Shown here: one piece after another, positions 11,379 through 29,100 of the stretch
Layout: every line of letters begins with the position of its first letter
Numbering within the stretch: the first letter of the stretch is position 1
From: Nonomuraea rubra
GTDB taxonomy: Bacteria; Actinomycetota; Actinomycetes; Streptosporangiales; Streptosporangiaceae
Direction: 5' to 3'
NCBI RefSeq assembly: GCF_014207985.1
Contig: NZ_JACHMI010000001.1
Coordinates: forward strand, 5,687,001-5,751,000
DNA: 64,000 nucleotides
The notes under the pieces: generated by a model
Database searches by the model: none
The model's input: only the letters and a program-made list of their open reading frames with translations
Told to the model about the DNA's origin: nothing
Translations under genes and position numbers: made by a program

Positions 11379-12551
11379 ATGCGGATCACGGGGTATCGCA
11401 CCATGACGACGGTCCAGGAATGGGGCCGTCCCGTCGGGGACGTCAACGGCGTCTTCGCCGACGGAGCCGTCCCGGTGCCGCTCGTCCTGGTGGACACCGA
11501 CGAGGGGATCACCGGCGTCGGCCTCGGGCCGCACGTGGAGATCGAGAGCGTCTTCGCCGCGATCGAGGGTGAGGACCCGCGCGGCGTGACGGCGCTCTAC
11601 GACCGCATGCTGCGGCGGACCTTCAAGGCGGGCCACGCCGGTGCCGTCTTCGGCACGATCGGCGCGCTCGACACCGCCCTGTGGGACATCAAGGCCCGGG
11701 CGGCCGATGAGCCGCTCTGGCGCCTGCTCGGCGGGCGCGATCGGGGGGTGCCCGCCTACGCCTCCGGCCTCGACATCGGCCTGACCGACGACGAACTCGC
11801 CGCGGTCTACCAGGTCTACGCCCAGTACGGGCTCCGCGCGGCCAAGATCAAGGGCGGCCTCGACATCGAGAGCGACCGGCGCCGCCTGACGCTGGTCCGG
11901 GACGTACTGACCGCGGCCGGGCACGGCGCGCGGCCGGGCCTGATGCTCGACGTGAACGAGGCCTGGACCCGCAAGCAGGCCGTCCGGCACGTCGGCGAAC
12001 TCGAACGCACGCTGGATCTCACGTGGATCGAGGAGCCGGTGCGGCGTTGGGACGCCGAGGGCCTGGCCACCGTCGGCCGCGGGATCCGCGCGTCCGTCGC
12101 CACGGGAGAGAACCTCACCGGGCTGGAGCAGTTCCGCCCGCTGCTGGCCGCGGGGGCCGTGGACATCGTCCAGACGGCCGTCGTCTGGGGAGTGACCCAC
12201 TTCCTGCGGGTGTCCGCGCTGGCGCACGCCCACGACCTGCCGGTCAGCCCGATCGGCGCCACGCCCGTCGCGTTGCTGCACGCAGCCACGTCGGTGCCGA
12301 ACCACCTGGCCAGCGAGTTGCAGGATCTGCAGCCGCCGCTCGGGCTGTCGCTCGACCTGCACGTCGAGGACGGCACGTTCGTCCTCGGCGACTCGCCGGG
12401 TCTCGGCATCACGATCGACGAGCAGGCGATCAACGCGTTCCGCCGGCCGGCCTACAGAGCAGCCGAGGGCCCCCACATCCGGCCGGAGCACGCCGGACGG
12501 CGGCTTCTGCCGGTCGCCAATCGCTCCTCCCCGACGCGGTCACCGCGATGA
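11379..12551 (+). CDS. Enolase-superfamily protein, mandelate racemase/sugar-acid dehydratase subgroup
   Basis: Cytoplasmic TIM-barrel enzyme of 390 residues, in the group that dehydrates aldonates or uronic acids by alpha-proton abstraction. The KxK pair (K156, K158 in AKIKGG) and the three metal ligands (D191 in LMLDVNEAW, E218 in IEEPV, E244 in TGEN) are present. The expected base His after strand 7, normally in a PxSSH or PHG context, is replaced: the segment reads LPVSPIGATPV, with Ile292 at the His position. Asp262 of the usual Asp-His pair remains. The protein may therefore be a one-base (lysine) epimerase or dehydratase, or catalytically altered. It is the last gene of the uptake operon and very likely acts on the imported sugar acid. 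The extreme C-terminus (about residues 365-390) looks like a family-atypical tail. Confidence 0.75.
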   Translation: MRITGYRTMTTVQEWGRPVGDVNGVFADGAVPVPLVLVDTDEGITGVGLGPHVEIESVFAAIEGEDPRGVTALYDRMLRRTFKAGHAGAVFGTIGALDTALWDIKARAADEPLWRLLGGRDRGVPAYASGLDIGLTDDELAAVYQVYAQYGLRAAKIKGGLDIESDRRRLTLVRDVLTAAGHGARPGLMLDVNEAWTRKQAVRHVGELERTLDLTWIEEPVRRWDAEGLATVGRGIRASVATGENLTGLEQFRPLLAAGAVDIVQTAVVWGVTHFLRVSALAHAHDLPVSPIGATPVALLHAATSVPNHLASELQDLQPPLGLSLDLHVEDGTFVLGDSPGLGITIDEQAINAFRRPAYRAAEGPHIRPEHAGRRLLPVANRSSPTRSPR

Positions 12552-12631
12552 GCCGAAGCCTGCCCCGCGCCCGCTCGCCCGGCCGCGTTCCGCCGGTCGC
12601 GCGCGACCCGGGCCGGTCCGGGACGGCCGCC

Positions 12632-13372
12632 TCAGTGGGACGAGAAGAAGAGCCGCTGCTGGATCTCCCTGCGGTAGTCGTCAAGGGTGTTGTCGATGTG
12701 CGTGGCCGCGGCCTGCGCGGCCGCTTCGGGATCGCCGGCGCGAATGGCCTGGTAGATGGCGTCGTGCTCCTCGACCGCCTTGGCGGCGTGCCCGCCCACC
12801 GAGCCGCGCAGGCCGATGAGGCTCGACTGCGCCTGCAGCCGGCGGGCCTCCCGCACGGCGACCTGGAGGAACATGTTGTGCGAGGCCGTGGCGATGGCGG
12901 TGTGGAAGGCGTCGTCGCCCTCGTTGAACAGGTCCTCGCGTCCGGTCTCGAAGCCCTGGCGGCACAGGCCGGCGGCTTCGTCGATGGCCCTCAGCTCCGC
13001 CGGGGTGGCGCGGCGCGCGGCCAGCCGGCTGGTCTCCATCTCCTGCGCCCGGCGGAACTCGAACAGCATGTAGACGTGGTCGAGGTCGGTCGGGAGGAAG
13101 AAGGGCCCCCAGCGCCCGGAGCCGAACATGCCCTCGTCGTCGGCCACGTACAGTCCGCGGCCCTTCTGGGCGCGTACCCGGCCCAGAGCGGAGAGGATCT
13201 TCACCGCCTCGCGCACCACGGTGCGGCTGGTGCCGAGCTGCTGGGCCAGCTCGTTCTCGGTCGGCATGCGATCGCCCGGACGCAGGCCGAGCTTGACGAT
13301 CAATTCCAGCACCTGCTCGGCTGCCACCTCGTAGCCCGGCCGGTATCCGCTCTCGCGCGGGGTGTCGGTCAC
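12632..13372 (-). CDS. GntR family (FadR subfamily) transcriptional regulator
   Basis: Repressor of 246 residues. The GTG start follows GAGGAGGGAGA, a far better ribosome binding site than that of the in-frame ATG at 13435. The winged helix (recognition segment TSRTVVREAVKILSALG) is followed by an FCD domain with D-FH (GDDAFHTAIA) and a later His-rich metal site (EHDAIY, THIDNTL). It is convergent with the dehydratase gene and divergent from the 13664 operon. Two AGT-N3-ACT elements (13402-13410 and 13446-13460) in front of it suggest it represses itself and the long CBM13 operon. Its inducer is unknown; a sugar acid from the PQQ dehydrogenases would fit. Confidence 0.83.
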   Translation of the reverse strand: MTDTPRESGYRPGYEVAAEQVLELIVKLGLRPGDRMPTENELAQQLGTSRTVVREAVKILSALGRVRAQKGRGLYVADDEGMFGSGRWGPFFLPTDLDHVYMLFEFRRAQEMETSRLAARRATPAELRAIDEAAGLCRQGFETGREDLFNEGDDAFHTAIATASHNMFLQVAVREARRLQAQSSLIGLRGSVGGHAAKAVEEHDAIYQAIRAGDPEAAAQAAATHIDNTLDDYRREIQQRLFFSSH

Positions 13373-13445
13373 CGTTCTCCCTCCTCGCCGTTCCCTGCAT
13401 GAGTATGACTGATGGGCCGGGCCACCCCGCGGCACGCGTCCGACG

Positions 13446-13460
13446 ATAAGTACGACTTAT
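13446..13460. promoter_or_regulatory. GntR-type operator, 6-bp inverted repeat
   Basis: ATAAGT-ACG-ACTTAT is a perfect inverted repeat with a 3-base spacer and the GT-N3-AC core of FadR-type operators. A second weaker core, AGTATGACT, lies at 13402-13410. Both are between the GntR gene and the divergent secreted-enzyme operon. Confidence 0.6.
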
Positions 13461-13592
13461 ATGAACGGTTCATCCGTGACTGATCGATGCCAGGATGCGC
13501 ATGTTCTGATATTCCCGCTGGTAAATGCGGAAGTTCATGTGCTTTGATCACACTCTTGGTACACGGATCGTGAAATAGGCCCGCTTAATGTC

Positions 13593-13621
13593 TTGACGGC
13601 TCCCCATGATCCGAAGGTAAT
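13593..13621 (+). promoter_or_regulatory. Possible promoter of the 13.7-29.6 kb operon
   Basis: TTGACG (13593-13598), 17 bases, then GGTAAT (13616-13621), 43 bases before the GTG start. A reasonable match to a vegetative promoter, but not unique in such DNA. Confidence 0.4.
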
Positions 13622-13627
13622 GAGTAG

Positions 13628-22114
<8,487 letters not shown>

Positions 22115-23122
22115 GTGGACCTGCTCACGCGCGCCCGCCGTCCCGCCCGCCTGCCGCACGGCGGCCCGGCGACCCACCTGCGCGACCCCGTGCGGGTGGT
22201 GTTCCTCGCGCTGGCCGGCCTGGTCGCGGCCGGCTGGGCCCTCGTCGCGCTCGATGGCGGCCAGTTCCTCACCCTGGAGAGCGTCGTCGGGATCCAGCAG
22301 CGTTCCGCGGCCCTCGGCATCGTGGCGATCGGGCAGACGCTGGCGATCCTGGCCGGGTCACTCGACCTGTCGGTGGCGTACCTGATCAGCCTGGCCTCGC
22401 TGGTCGCGGCGGAGATCATGGCGGGCCAGGACGGGAACATCGGGCCGGCGATCGCCGCGGTGCTGGCCATCAGCGCGCTGGTGGGACTGGTCAACGGGCT
22501 GGTCATCGCCCGGCTCCGGGTCCACGCCTTCATCGCCACGCTCGGCGTCGCCCTGATCATCAAGGGCGTCGTCGACCACCTGTACGACGGCCCGGCGGGC
22601 AAGGTGCCCGAGTCGTTCCAGCTCCTCGGCTACTCGCGCGCCGGGCCGATCCCCGTCTCCGCCATGCTCTGGGCGGGCGTGGCCGTCGTGGCCTGGTTCC
22701 TGCTGAGCAGGACCCGGCTGGGATACCGGATCTACGCGGTGGGCGGGAACGAGGAGGTCGCCCGGCTGTCCGGGATCCGCACCTCCCGCGTCATCGTGAT
22801 CACCCACGTGCTCTGCTCGGTCTGCGCCGGCATCGCGGGCCTGCTGCTGGCCGCCAGGCTCGGGGCGGGGGCGCCCACGGTGGGCACCGACGGCGGATAC
22901 GACCTGGAGTCCATCGCCGCGGTCGTGCTCGGCGGGACCGCGCTGGCCGGAGGCAGGGGCGGGGTCGCCGGAACCGTGGGCGGAGTCCTGCTGCTGGCCG
23001 TCCTGGACACCCTCTTCAACCAGCTCGAGGTCAACTCGTTCGTCAAGGACGTGGTGCGCGGCGCGGTCATCGTCGTCGCGGTGGCCGTCTACGCCCGGCA
23101 CGGCACGAGGCGGCCGGCATGA
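22115..23122 (+). CDS. Ribose-type ABC transporter permease 1
   Basis: Membrane permease of 335 residues, BPD_transp_2 (RbsC) family. Multiple hydrophobic helices surround the family motifs AGSLDLSVAYLISLASLVAAE and GGNEEVARLSGIR, and the LGGTALAGGRGG loop. The GTG start directly follows the ATPase stop with GGAGAGG upstream. It probably pairs with the next permease as a heterodimer. Confidence 0.86.
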   Translation: MDLLTRARRPARLPHGGPATHLRDPVRVVFLALAGLVAAGWALVALDGGQFLTLESVVGIQQRSAALGIVAIGQTLAILAGSLDLSVAYLISLASLVAAEIMAGQDGNIGPAIAAVLAISALVGLVNGLVIARLRVHAFIATLGVALIIKGVVDHLYDGPAGKVPESFQLLGYSRAGPIPVSAMLWAGVAVVAWFLLSRTRLGYRIYAVGGNEEVARLSGIRTSRVIVITHVLCSVCAGIAGLLLAARLGAGAPTVGTDGGYDLESIAAVVLGGTALAGGRGGVAGTVGGVLLLAVLDTLFNQLEVNSFVKDVVRGAVIVVAVAVYARHGTRRPA

Positions 23123-24069
23123 AACGGGCGCTTCCCATCCTCGCGGTCCTCGTGCTGCTGCTGGCCGCGATCGCGATCGCCAACCCCTTCTTCCTGGAGC
23201 CCGCCGGGTTCCTGGCATTCCTCAAGCGGGCCGCGCCGCTGGTGATCCTCGCCGCGGGACAGTACTTCGTCGTCGTCTCCGGCGAGTTCGACCTGTCCGT
23301 CGGCTCCCTGGTGACGGCCGAGGTGGTGATCGCCGCCCGGCTCATCGACGGCGACGAGTCCGCCACCTGGCCGGTCCTCGCCCTGCTGATCGTCGCCGGG
23401 CCGCTCGCCGGGCTCGTCAACGGCGTGCTCACCACCAAGCTGCGGGTGCCGTCGTTCATCGTGACGCTCGGCATGCTGCTCGTCCTCAGCGGGGCGGTCT
23501 TCCTCTGGACCGGGGGCGCGCCGCGCGGCGCGCTGTCGGAGGGCTTCCGGGCGTTCGGCCGCGGCGGCCTCGGGCCCGTGCCGTGGTCGGTGCTGATCCT
23601 GCTGGCCGTGGGTGCGGCGGCGATCTGGCTCATGCGCGCCGACTTCGGTCGGACTTTGATGGCCACCGGCGACAACGAGCGCGCCGCGGCACTGTCCGGG
23701 GTGCGGGTCGACCGGGTCAAGATCTTCGCCTTCATGCTCTCCGGCCTGTCCGCGGCCGTCGCGGCGATCCTGCTCGGCGGCTTCGCCGGGGTCTCGGCGC
23801 AGGCAGGCCAGGGGCTGGAGTTCTCCGCCATCACCGCGGTCGTCCTCGGCGGCGTGGTGCTCGGCGGCGGCCGCGGCTCGGTGCTCGCCGCCATGGCCGG
23901 CGCGGTCACGCTGGAGGCCCTGTTCACCCTGCTCAACCTGTACGGGATCTCGGGGGCGCTGGAGTTCACCGTGCAGGGCGTCATCATCATCGCCGCGGTC
24001 GCGGCAGGAGCCGTCCGGCTTCCCCGGAAGCCCACCCCCCGAAGAGGAGACGCACATGCCGCGTCCTAA
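23119..24069 (+). CDS. Ribose-type ABC transporter permease 2
   Basis: Second RbsC-family permease, 316 residues, starting in an ATGA overlap with the first. Motifs include VVSGEFDLSVGSLVTAEVV, GDNERAAALSGVRVDR and LGGVVLGGGRGS. Two different permease genes mean a heterodimeric channel, as in several Fru/Xyp-type importers of this family. Confidence 0.86.
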   Translation: MKRALPILAVLVLLLAAIAIANPFFLEPAGFLAFLKRAAPLVILAAGQYFVVVSGEFDLSVGSLVTAEVVIAARLIDGDESATWPVLALLIVAGPLAGLVNGVLTTKLRVPSFIVTLGMLLVLSGAVFLWTGGAPRGALSEGFRAFGRGGLGPVPWSVLILLAVGAAAIWLMRADFGRTLMATGDNERAAALSGVRVDRVKIFAFMLSGLSAAVAAILLGGFAGVSAQAGQGLEFSAITAVVLGGVVLGGGRGSVLAAMAGAVTLEALFTLLNLYGISGALEFTVQGVIIIAAVAAGAVRLPRKPTPRRGDAHAAS

Positions 24070-25261
24070 GGCCGCAGTCGCCGTGCTCACCGTGCTCGGC
24101 GCACTCGTCGCCGCCGGTTGCACCACCGACAAGCCGGCGGCCACCACCCCGTCCGCGGCGCCCGCCGCGAGCGCTCAGGGCTCCGGCACGGGCGCGCAGT
24201 CGAAGTTCTTCGTCCAGGCGGACTTCGACGCCCAGCTCGCCATGCGTTCCCAGCCGCCCGAGGGCCCCGTTGACAGACCATGGGAGCAGGCCATCGCGCC
24301 GAAGATGACCGGCACGGCGCGGTACAAGAAGGACGGGCCGTACCACCTGTGCTTCTCCAACGCGGCGGTCAACAACCCCTGGCGCCAGGTCGGCTGGAAG
24401 ACGATGCAGGCAGAGGTGGGCCTGCACGAGGAGATCGGGAAGTTCACCGCGCTGGACGCCGAGGGCAAGGACGACAAGCAGATCTCCGACATCGCCGAGC
24501 TGCAGGCCAAGGGCTGCGACGCGCTGATCGTCTCGCCGAACACCACGGCGACGCTCACCCCCGCCGTGACGGCCGCCTGCGGGAAGGTGCCCGTCATCGT
24601 GTTCGACCGGGGCGTGGAGACGGACTGCCCGGTGACGTTCATCAAGCCCATCGGCGGCTACGCCTTCGGCGCCGACGCCGCCGAGTTCCTGGCCGCGAAG
24701 GTACCGGCGGGCGGGAAGGTGCTGGCGCTGCGCATCCTGCCCGGCGTGGACGTGCTGGAGACCCGCTGGTCGGCGGCAAAAGTGATTTTCGACAGGAGCC
24801 GCGTGCAGGTCGTGGGGGTGGAGTTCACCGACGGCGACGCCGCCAGGACCAAGAGCATCGTCAGCGACTACATCCAGCGGCACGGCAGGATCGACGGCGT
24901 CTGGATGGACGCGGGCGCCACGGCGGTGGCCGCGGTCGAGGCGTTCGAGGACGCCGGCCTGCCGGTGCCGCCGATCAACGGTGAGGACCAGCAGGACTTC
25001 CTGCAGAAGTGGAAGGACGCCGGCCTCACCGCCGTCGCGCCCACGTACCCCACCTACCAGTGGCGCACCCCGGTCATCGCCGCGCTGAGAATCCTCAAGG
25101 GCGAGGAGGTGCCCGAGACGTGGAACCTGCCGCAGCCCAAGGTCACCGCCGAGAACCTTTCGTCCTACCTCAAGCCCAACATGCCGCCGCTGCACTACGC
25201 GCTGTGCGGGTGCGAGGAGCTGCCCGGCTTCCCGGAGACCTGGGGCGGAAGGAAGGGCTGA
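24056..25261 (+). CDS. Ribose-type ABC transporter substrate-binding lipoprotein
   Basis: Periplasmic-binding-protein type 1 (Peripla_BP_4) lipoprotein of 401 residues. Its ATG lies inside the end of the permease gene (14-base overlap) and follows AGAGGAG. The lipobox is VAAGC (Cys at about residue 22), followed by a disordered Ala/Thr/Ser-rich linker to about residue 45. The mature fold shows HLCFSNAAVNNPWRQVGWK, AKGCDALIVSPN and VPVIVFDRGV, typical of sugar binders such as RbsB. It is the high-affinity receptor for the sugar produced by the secreted enzymes of this operon. Confidence 0.85.
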   Translation: MPRPKAAVAVLTVLGALVAAGCTTDKPAATTPSAAPAASAQGSGTGAQSKFFVQADFDAQLAMRSQPPEGPVDRPWEQAIAPKMTGTARYKKDGPYHLCFSNAAVNNPWRQVGWKTMQAEVGLHEEIGKFTALDAEGKDDKQISDIAELQAKGCDALIVSPNTTATLTPAVTAACGKVPVIVFDRGVETDCPVTFIKPIGGYAFGADAAEFLAAKVPAGGKVLALRILPGVDVLETRWSAAKVIFDRSRVQVVGVEFTDGDAARTKSIVSDYIQRHGRIDGVWMDAGATAVAAVEAFEDAGLPVPPINGEDQQDFLQKWKDAGLTAVAPTYPTYQWRTPVIAALRILKGEEVPETWNLPQPKVTAENLSSYLKPNMPPLHYALCGCEELPGFPETWGGRKG

Positions 25262-25299
25262 TCGGCTCCTTCCCGCCAACGACGACGAACAGGGACGCC

Positions 25300-26133
25300 A
25301 TGTTCTCCATCGGAGTGAACACCTGGGTCTGGGTCTCCCCGCTGACCGACGACGACCTCGCGCGGCTCGCCCCGCGCGTCGCCCGTTGGGGCTTCGACGT
25401 CATCGAGCTGCCCGTCGAGCAGCCCGGTGACTGGAACCCGGACCAGGCCGCGGCGGTGCTGAACGAGCACGGGCTGGCCGCGTCCGTGGTGCTGGTCATG
25501 CCGCCGGGACGCGAGCTCGTGGCCGCCTCCCCGCGGACCGTCCGCGACACCCAGGACTACCTGCGGCACTGCGTGGACGTGGCGGTGACCGTCGGCTCCC
25601 CGGTGATCGCGGGGCCGGCGTACGCCTCGGTCGGCCGTACGTGGCGGCTCTCGCCGGACGAACGCCGGCACGTCTACGCCGAGCTGCGTGAGAACCTGCG
25701 GCCTGTCCTGGACCACGCGGCCGGGCACGGGGTGAAGCTCGCCGTCGAGCCGCTCAACCGGTACGAGACCAGCCTCCTCAACACCGTCGAGCAGGCGCTC
25801 GACGCCCTGCCCGAGGACTGCCACCTGGCACTCGACGTCTACCACCTGAACATCGAGGAGAAGGACCCCGCGCGGGCGGTCCTGGCCGCGGCGCACCGCC
25901 TCGCGCACGTGCAGGTGTGCGGCACCGACCGCGGCACGCCGGGAGCCGACCGCTTCGACTGGCCCGGCTTCACCCGGGCCCTGCGCGACACCGGCTACGA
26001 AGGCCCGCTCGTCATCGAGTCGTTCACCGCGCACAACCGGACCATCGCCACCGCGGCCTCCGTCTGGCGGTCCCTCGCGGAAAGCCAGGACGCGCTCGCC
26101 GTGGACGGCCTCGCCTACCTGCGCACCCTCTGA
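25300..26133 (+). CDS. Sugar epimerase/isomerase-like TIM barrel (AP-endonuclease-2 family)
   Basis: Cytoplasmic protein of 277 residues with no signal peptide, of the xylose isomerase-like/D-tagatose 3-epimerase fold. Likely metal ligands are the Glu in AVEPLNRYETS, the Asp/His of CHLALDVYHLN, the His/Cys strand AHVQVCGTDRGTPG and the Glu in PLVIESFT. Members epimerise ketoses at C3 or, in more recently described keto-glycoside pathways, hydrate or rearrange dicarbonyl sugars. Its place directly after the importer indicates that it handles the imported sugar first. The ATG start was chosen because homologues begin just before GVNTWVW; a longer upstream frame has no ribosome binding site. Confidence 0.75.
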   Translation: MFSIGVNTWVWVSPLTDDDLARLAPRVARWGFDVIELPVEQPGDWNPDQAAAVLNEHGLAASVVLVMPPGRELVAASPRTVRDTQDYLRHCVDVAVTVGSPVIAGPAYASVGRTWRLSPDERRHVYAELRENLRPVLDHAAGHGVKLAVEPLNRYETSLLNTVEQALDALPEDCHLALDVYHLNIEEKDPARAVLAAAHRLAHVQVCGTDRGTPGADRFDWPGFTRALRDTGYEGPLVIESFTAHNRTIATAASVWRSLAESQDALAVDGLAYLRTL

Positions 26134-26165
26134 CCTTCACGCCGGCAACCCTCAGGAGATCCGTC

Positions 26166-29100
26166 ATGCGAAGATCACGCCTGTTCTGCGCCCTGGCCGC
26201 GGCCTTATCAGGGCTGCTGCTGTCCTTGTCTCCGCCGGTCGCGCACGCGGCCGCGCCACAGTTCAAGGTGCTGCTGTTCACCGAGACGGCGAGCGGCGCC
26301 TTCCGGCACGACTCCATCCCCGCCGGAGTCGCGATGTTCCAGCAGCTCGCGACCGACCACGACTTCCAGCTCGACCACAGCGAGAACTCCTCCGTCTTCA
26401 CCGCCGCGACGCTGAGCACCTACGACGCGGTGATCATGTTCCAGACGAACGGCATGGTGTGGGACAACGACGCCCAGCGCCAGGCCTTCCAGGCCTACCT
26501 GCGCAGCGGCCGCGGCGTCGTGGCGATCCACAACGCCACCGACATGAACATCGAGGCGCAGTTCCCCTGGTGGGACCAGGTCGTCCTGGCCGGCGCCCAC
26601 ATGACCGCCCACTCGTCGATCCTGCAGGGCACCGCCAAGGTGGCGGACAAGGCCCACCCCGCCACGAAGGGGCTGCCGGACCGGTGGGTGCGCTCGGAGG
26701 AGTGGTACAACTTCGACAAGAACACGCGGGGTTCGGTCCACGTGCTGGTGACCGCCGACGAGACCACCTACGACGCGGGGCCGAGCAGGATGGGCGCCGA
26801 CCACCCGATCTCCTGGTGCCACAACCCGGAGGGCGGCCGGGTGTTCGCCACCGCGATGGGCCACCAGACCTCCTCCTACGCGGAGCCGCTGTTCCAGCAG
26901 CACCTGCTGGGCGCGGTGCAGTGGGCGGCGGGCGCGGCGCCGGGCGACTGCGGCGGCACGGTCGCGGCCCGCTTCCAGAAGGTCACCCTCGACGGCGCGC
27001 CGGACCAGCCGATGGAGCTGGACGTGGCCGCCGACGGCAGGGTCTTCTACATCTCGCGCTCCGGCAAGGTGAACCTCATCCCCGCGGGCGGCGGCGGCAC
27101 GCGCGTCATCGCCACCCTGCCGGTGTACGACGGCGGCGAGGACGGCGGCATCGGGCTGGCCCTGGACCCGGGCTTCGCCACCAACGGCTGGATCTACGTC
27201 AACTACTCGCCCGCCGGCGGCGGCGAGGTGAACCGGGTGTCGAGGTTCACCTTCAACGGCACCGCCCTCGACCTGGCGAGCGAGAAGAAGGTCATCGAGG
27301 TTCCGGCGTACCGCAACGTCGACGAGCCCGGCCACACCGGCGGCTACCTCGCGTTCGGGCCCGGCGGGAACCTGTACATCGGCCCCGGCGACGACACCAA
27401 CCCCAACGGCTCCAGCGGCTACGCCCCCATCGACGAGCGGCAGGGCCGGGAGCACTACGACGCCCAGCGGTCCTCGGCCAACACCAACGACCTGCGCGGC
27501 AAGATCCTGCGCATCCACCCCGAGGCCGACGGCAGCTACACGATCCCGTCCGGCAACCTGTTCGCGCCCGGCACCGCCAGAACCCGGCCGGAGATCTACG
27601 CGATGGGCTTCCGCAACCCGTTCCGCTTCTCGGTCGACAAGGTGACAGGCTGGATCTCGGTGGGCGACTACGGCCCCGACGCGGGCGCCGCGAACCCCAG
27701 CCGCGGCCCCGAGGGCACCGTCGAGTGGAACCTGATCAAGCAGCCGGGCTTCTACGGCTGGCCGTACTGCGTCGGCAACAACCTGCCGTTCAACGACTAC
27801 AACTTCGCCACCGGCACCTCCGGCGCGAAGTTCGACTGCTCCGCGCCGGTCAACAACTCGCCCAACAACACCGGCCTGACCAGCCTGCCCGCGGCCAAGC
27901 CCGCGACCGTCTGGTACGACTACCACGCCTCGGCGCAGTTCCCCGAGATCGACTGCTGCGGCGGCGCCGCCCCGATGGGCGGCCCCTTCTACCGCTACGA
28001 CGCGACCGGCGGCTCTGACCGCGAGTTCCCCGCCTACTACGACGGCACACCGTTCTTCTACGAATGGAGCCGCAACTTCGTCAAGGAGTTCCGCCTCGAC
28101 TCCTCGGGCAACCTCCTGAAGATCAACCCCTTCGTGGCGCAGCTCGCCCCGCGGGCGCCGATCGACATGAAGTTCGGCCCGGACGGCGCCCTCTACATGG
28201 CCGACTGGGGCAACGGCTTCGGCCACGCGAACACCGACGACAGCATCTACCGCATCGACTACGTGGCCGGGAACCGAGCGCCCCTGGCCAAGGCGAGCGC
28301 CAGCCCCGACTCGGGCACGGCGCCGCTGACGGTGGCCTTCTCCTCGGCCGGCTCGGCCGACCCCGACGGCGACGCCATCACCTACGCCTGGGAGTTCGGC
28401 GACGGCACGACCTCCACCAGCGCCAACCCCTCCCACACCTACACCGCCAACGGCAGCTACACCGCCAAGCTGACCGTGCGGGACGCGGCCGGCAGGACGG
28501 CCAGCGTCACGGTGCCCGTCGTCGTCGGCAACACCCGTCCCACGGTGGCCTTCCAGGCTCCGCCCGACGGCGGGTTCATCGACTTCGGCGACGAGGTGGA
28601 CTACACGGTCAACGTCACCGACGCCGAGGACGGTGCCGCCGACTGCGCCAAGGTCAACGTGATCACCGCGCTCGGCCATGACCAGCACGCCCACGACACC
28701 GGCCAGTACACCGGGTGCACCGGGACGGTCACGACCACCGCCTCCGGCCATGACGAGGCCTCCAACGTCTACTACGTCCTGTCCGCCGACTACACCGACT
28801 CCGGCGGCCTGAAGGGCTCCGCCGGCATCACCCTGCAGCCGAAGCACAAGCAGGCCGAGCACTTCACCGGCTCGTCCGGGATCCGCGTCGTCGACGAGTC
28901 CGGAGCCGAAGGCGGCAGGCGCATCGGCGACATCTCCAACAACGACTGGATCTCCTTCACCCCGATCAGCCTGTCCGGCATCGACACGGTGTCCTTCCGC
29001 GTCTCGGCGCCGTCCGGCACCGGGGCCTCCATCGAACTGCGCGCCGACTCGCCGGCCGGGCCTCTCCTCGCCACCAGCACCGTGCCGGCGACCGGAGGCT

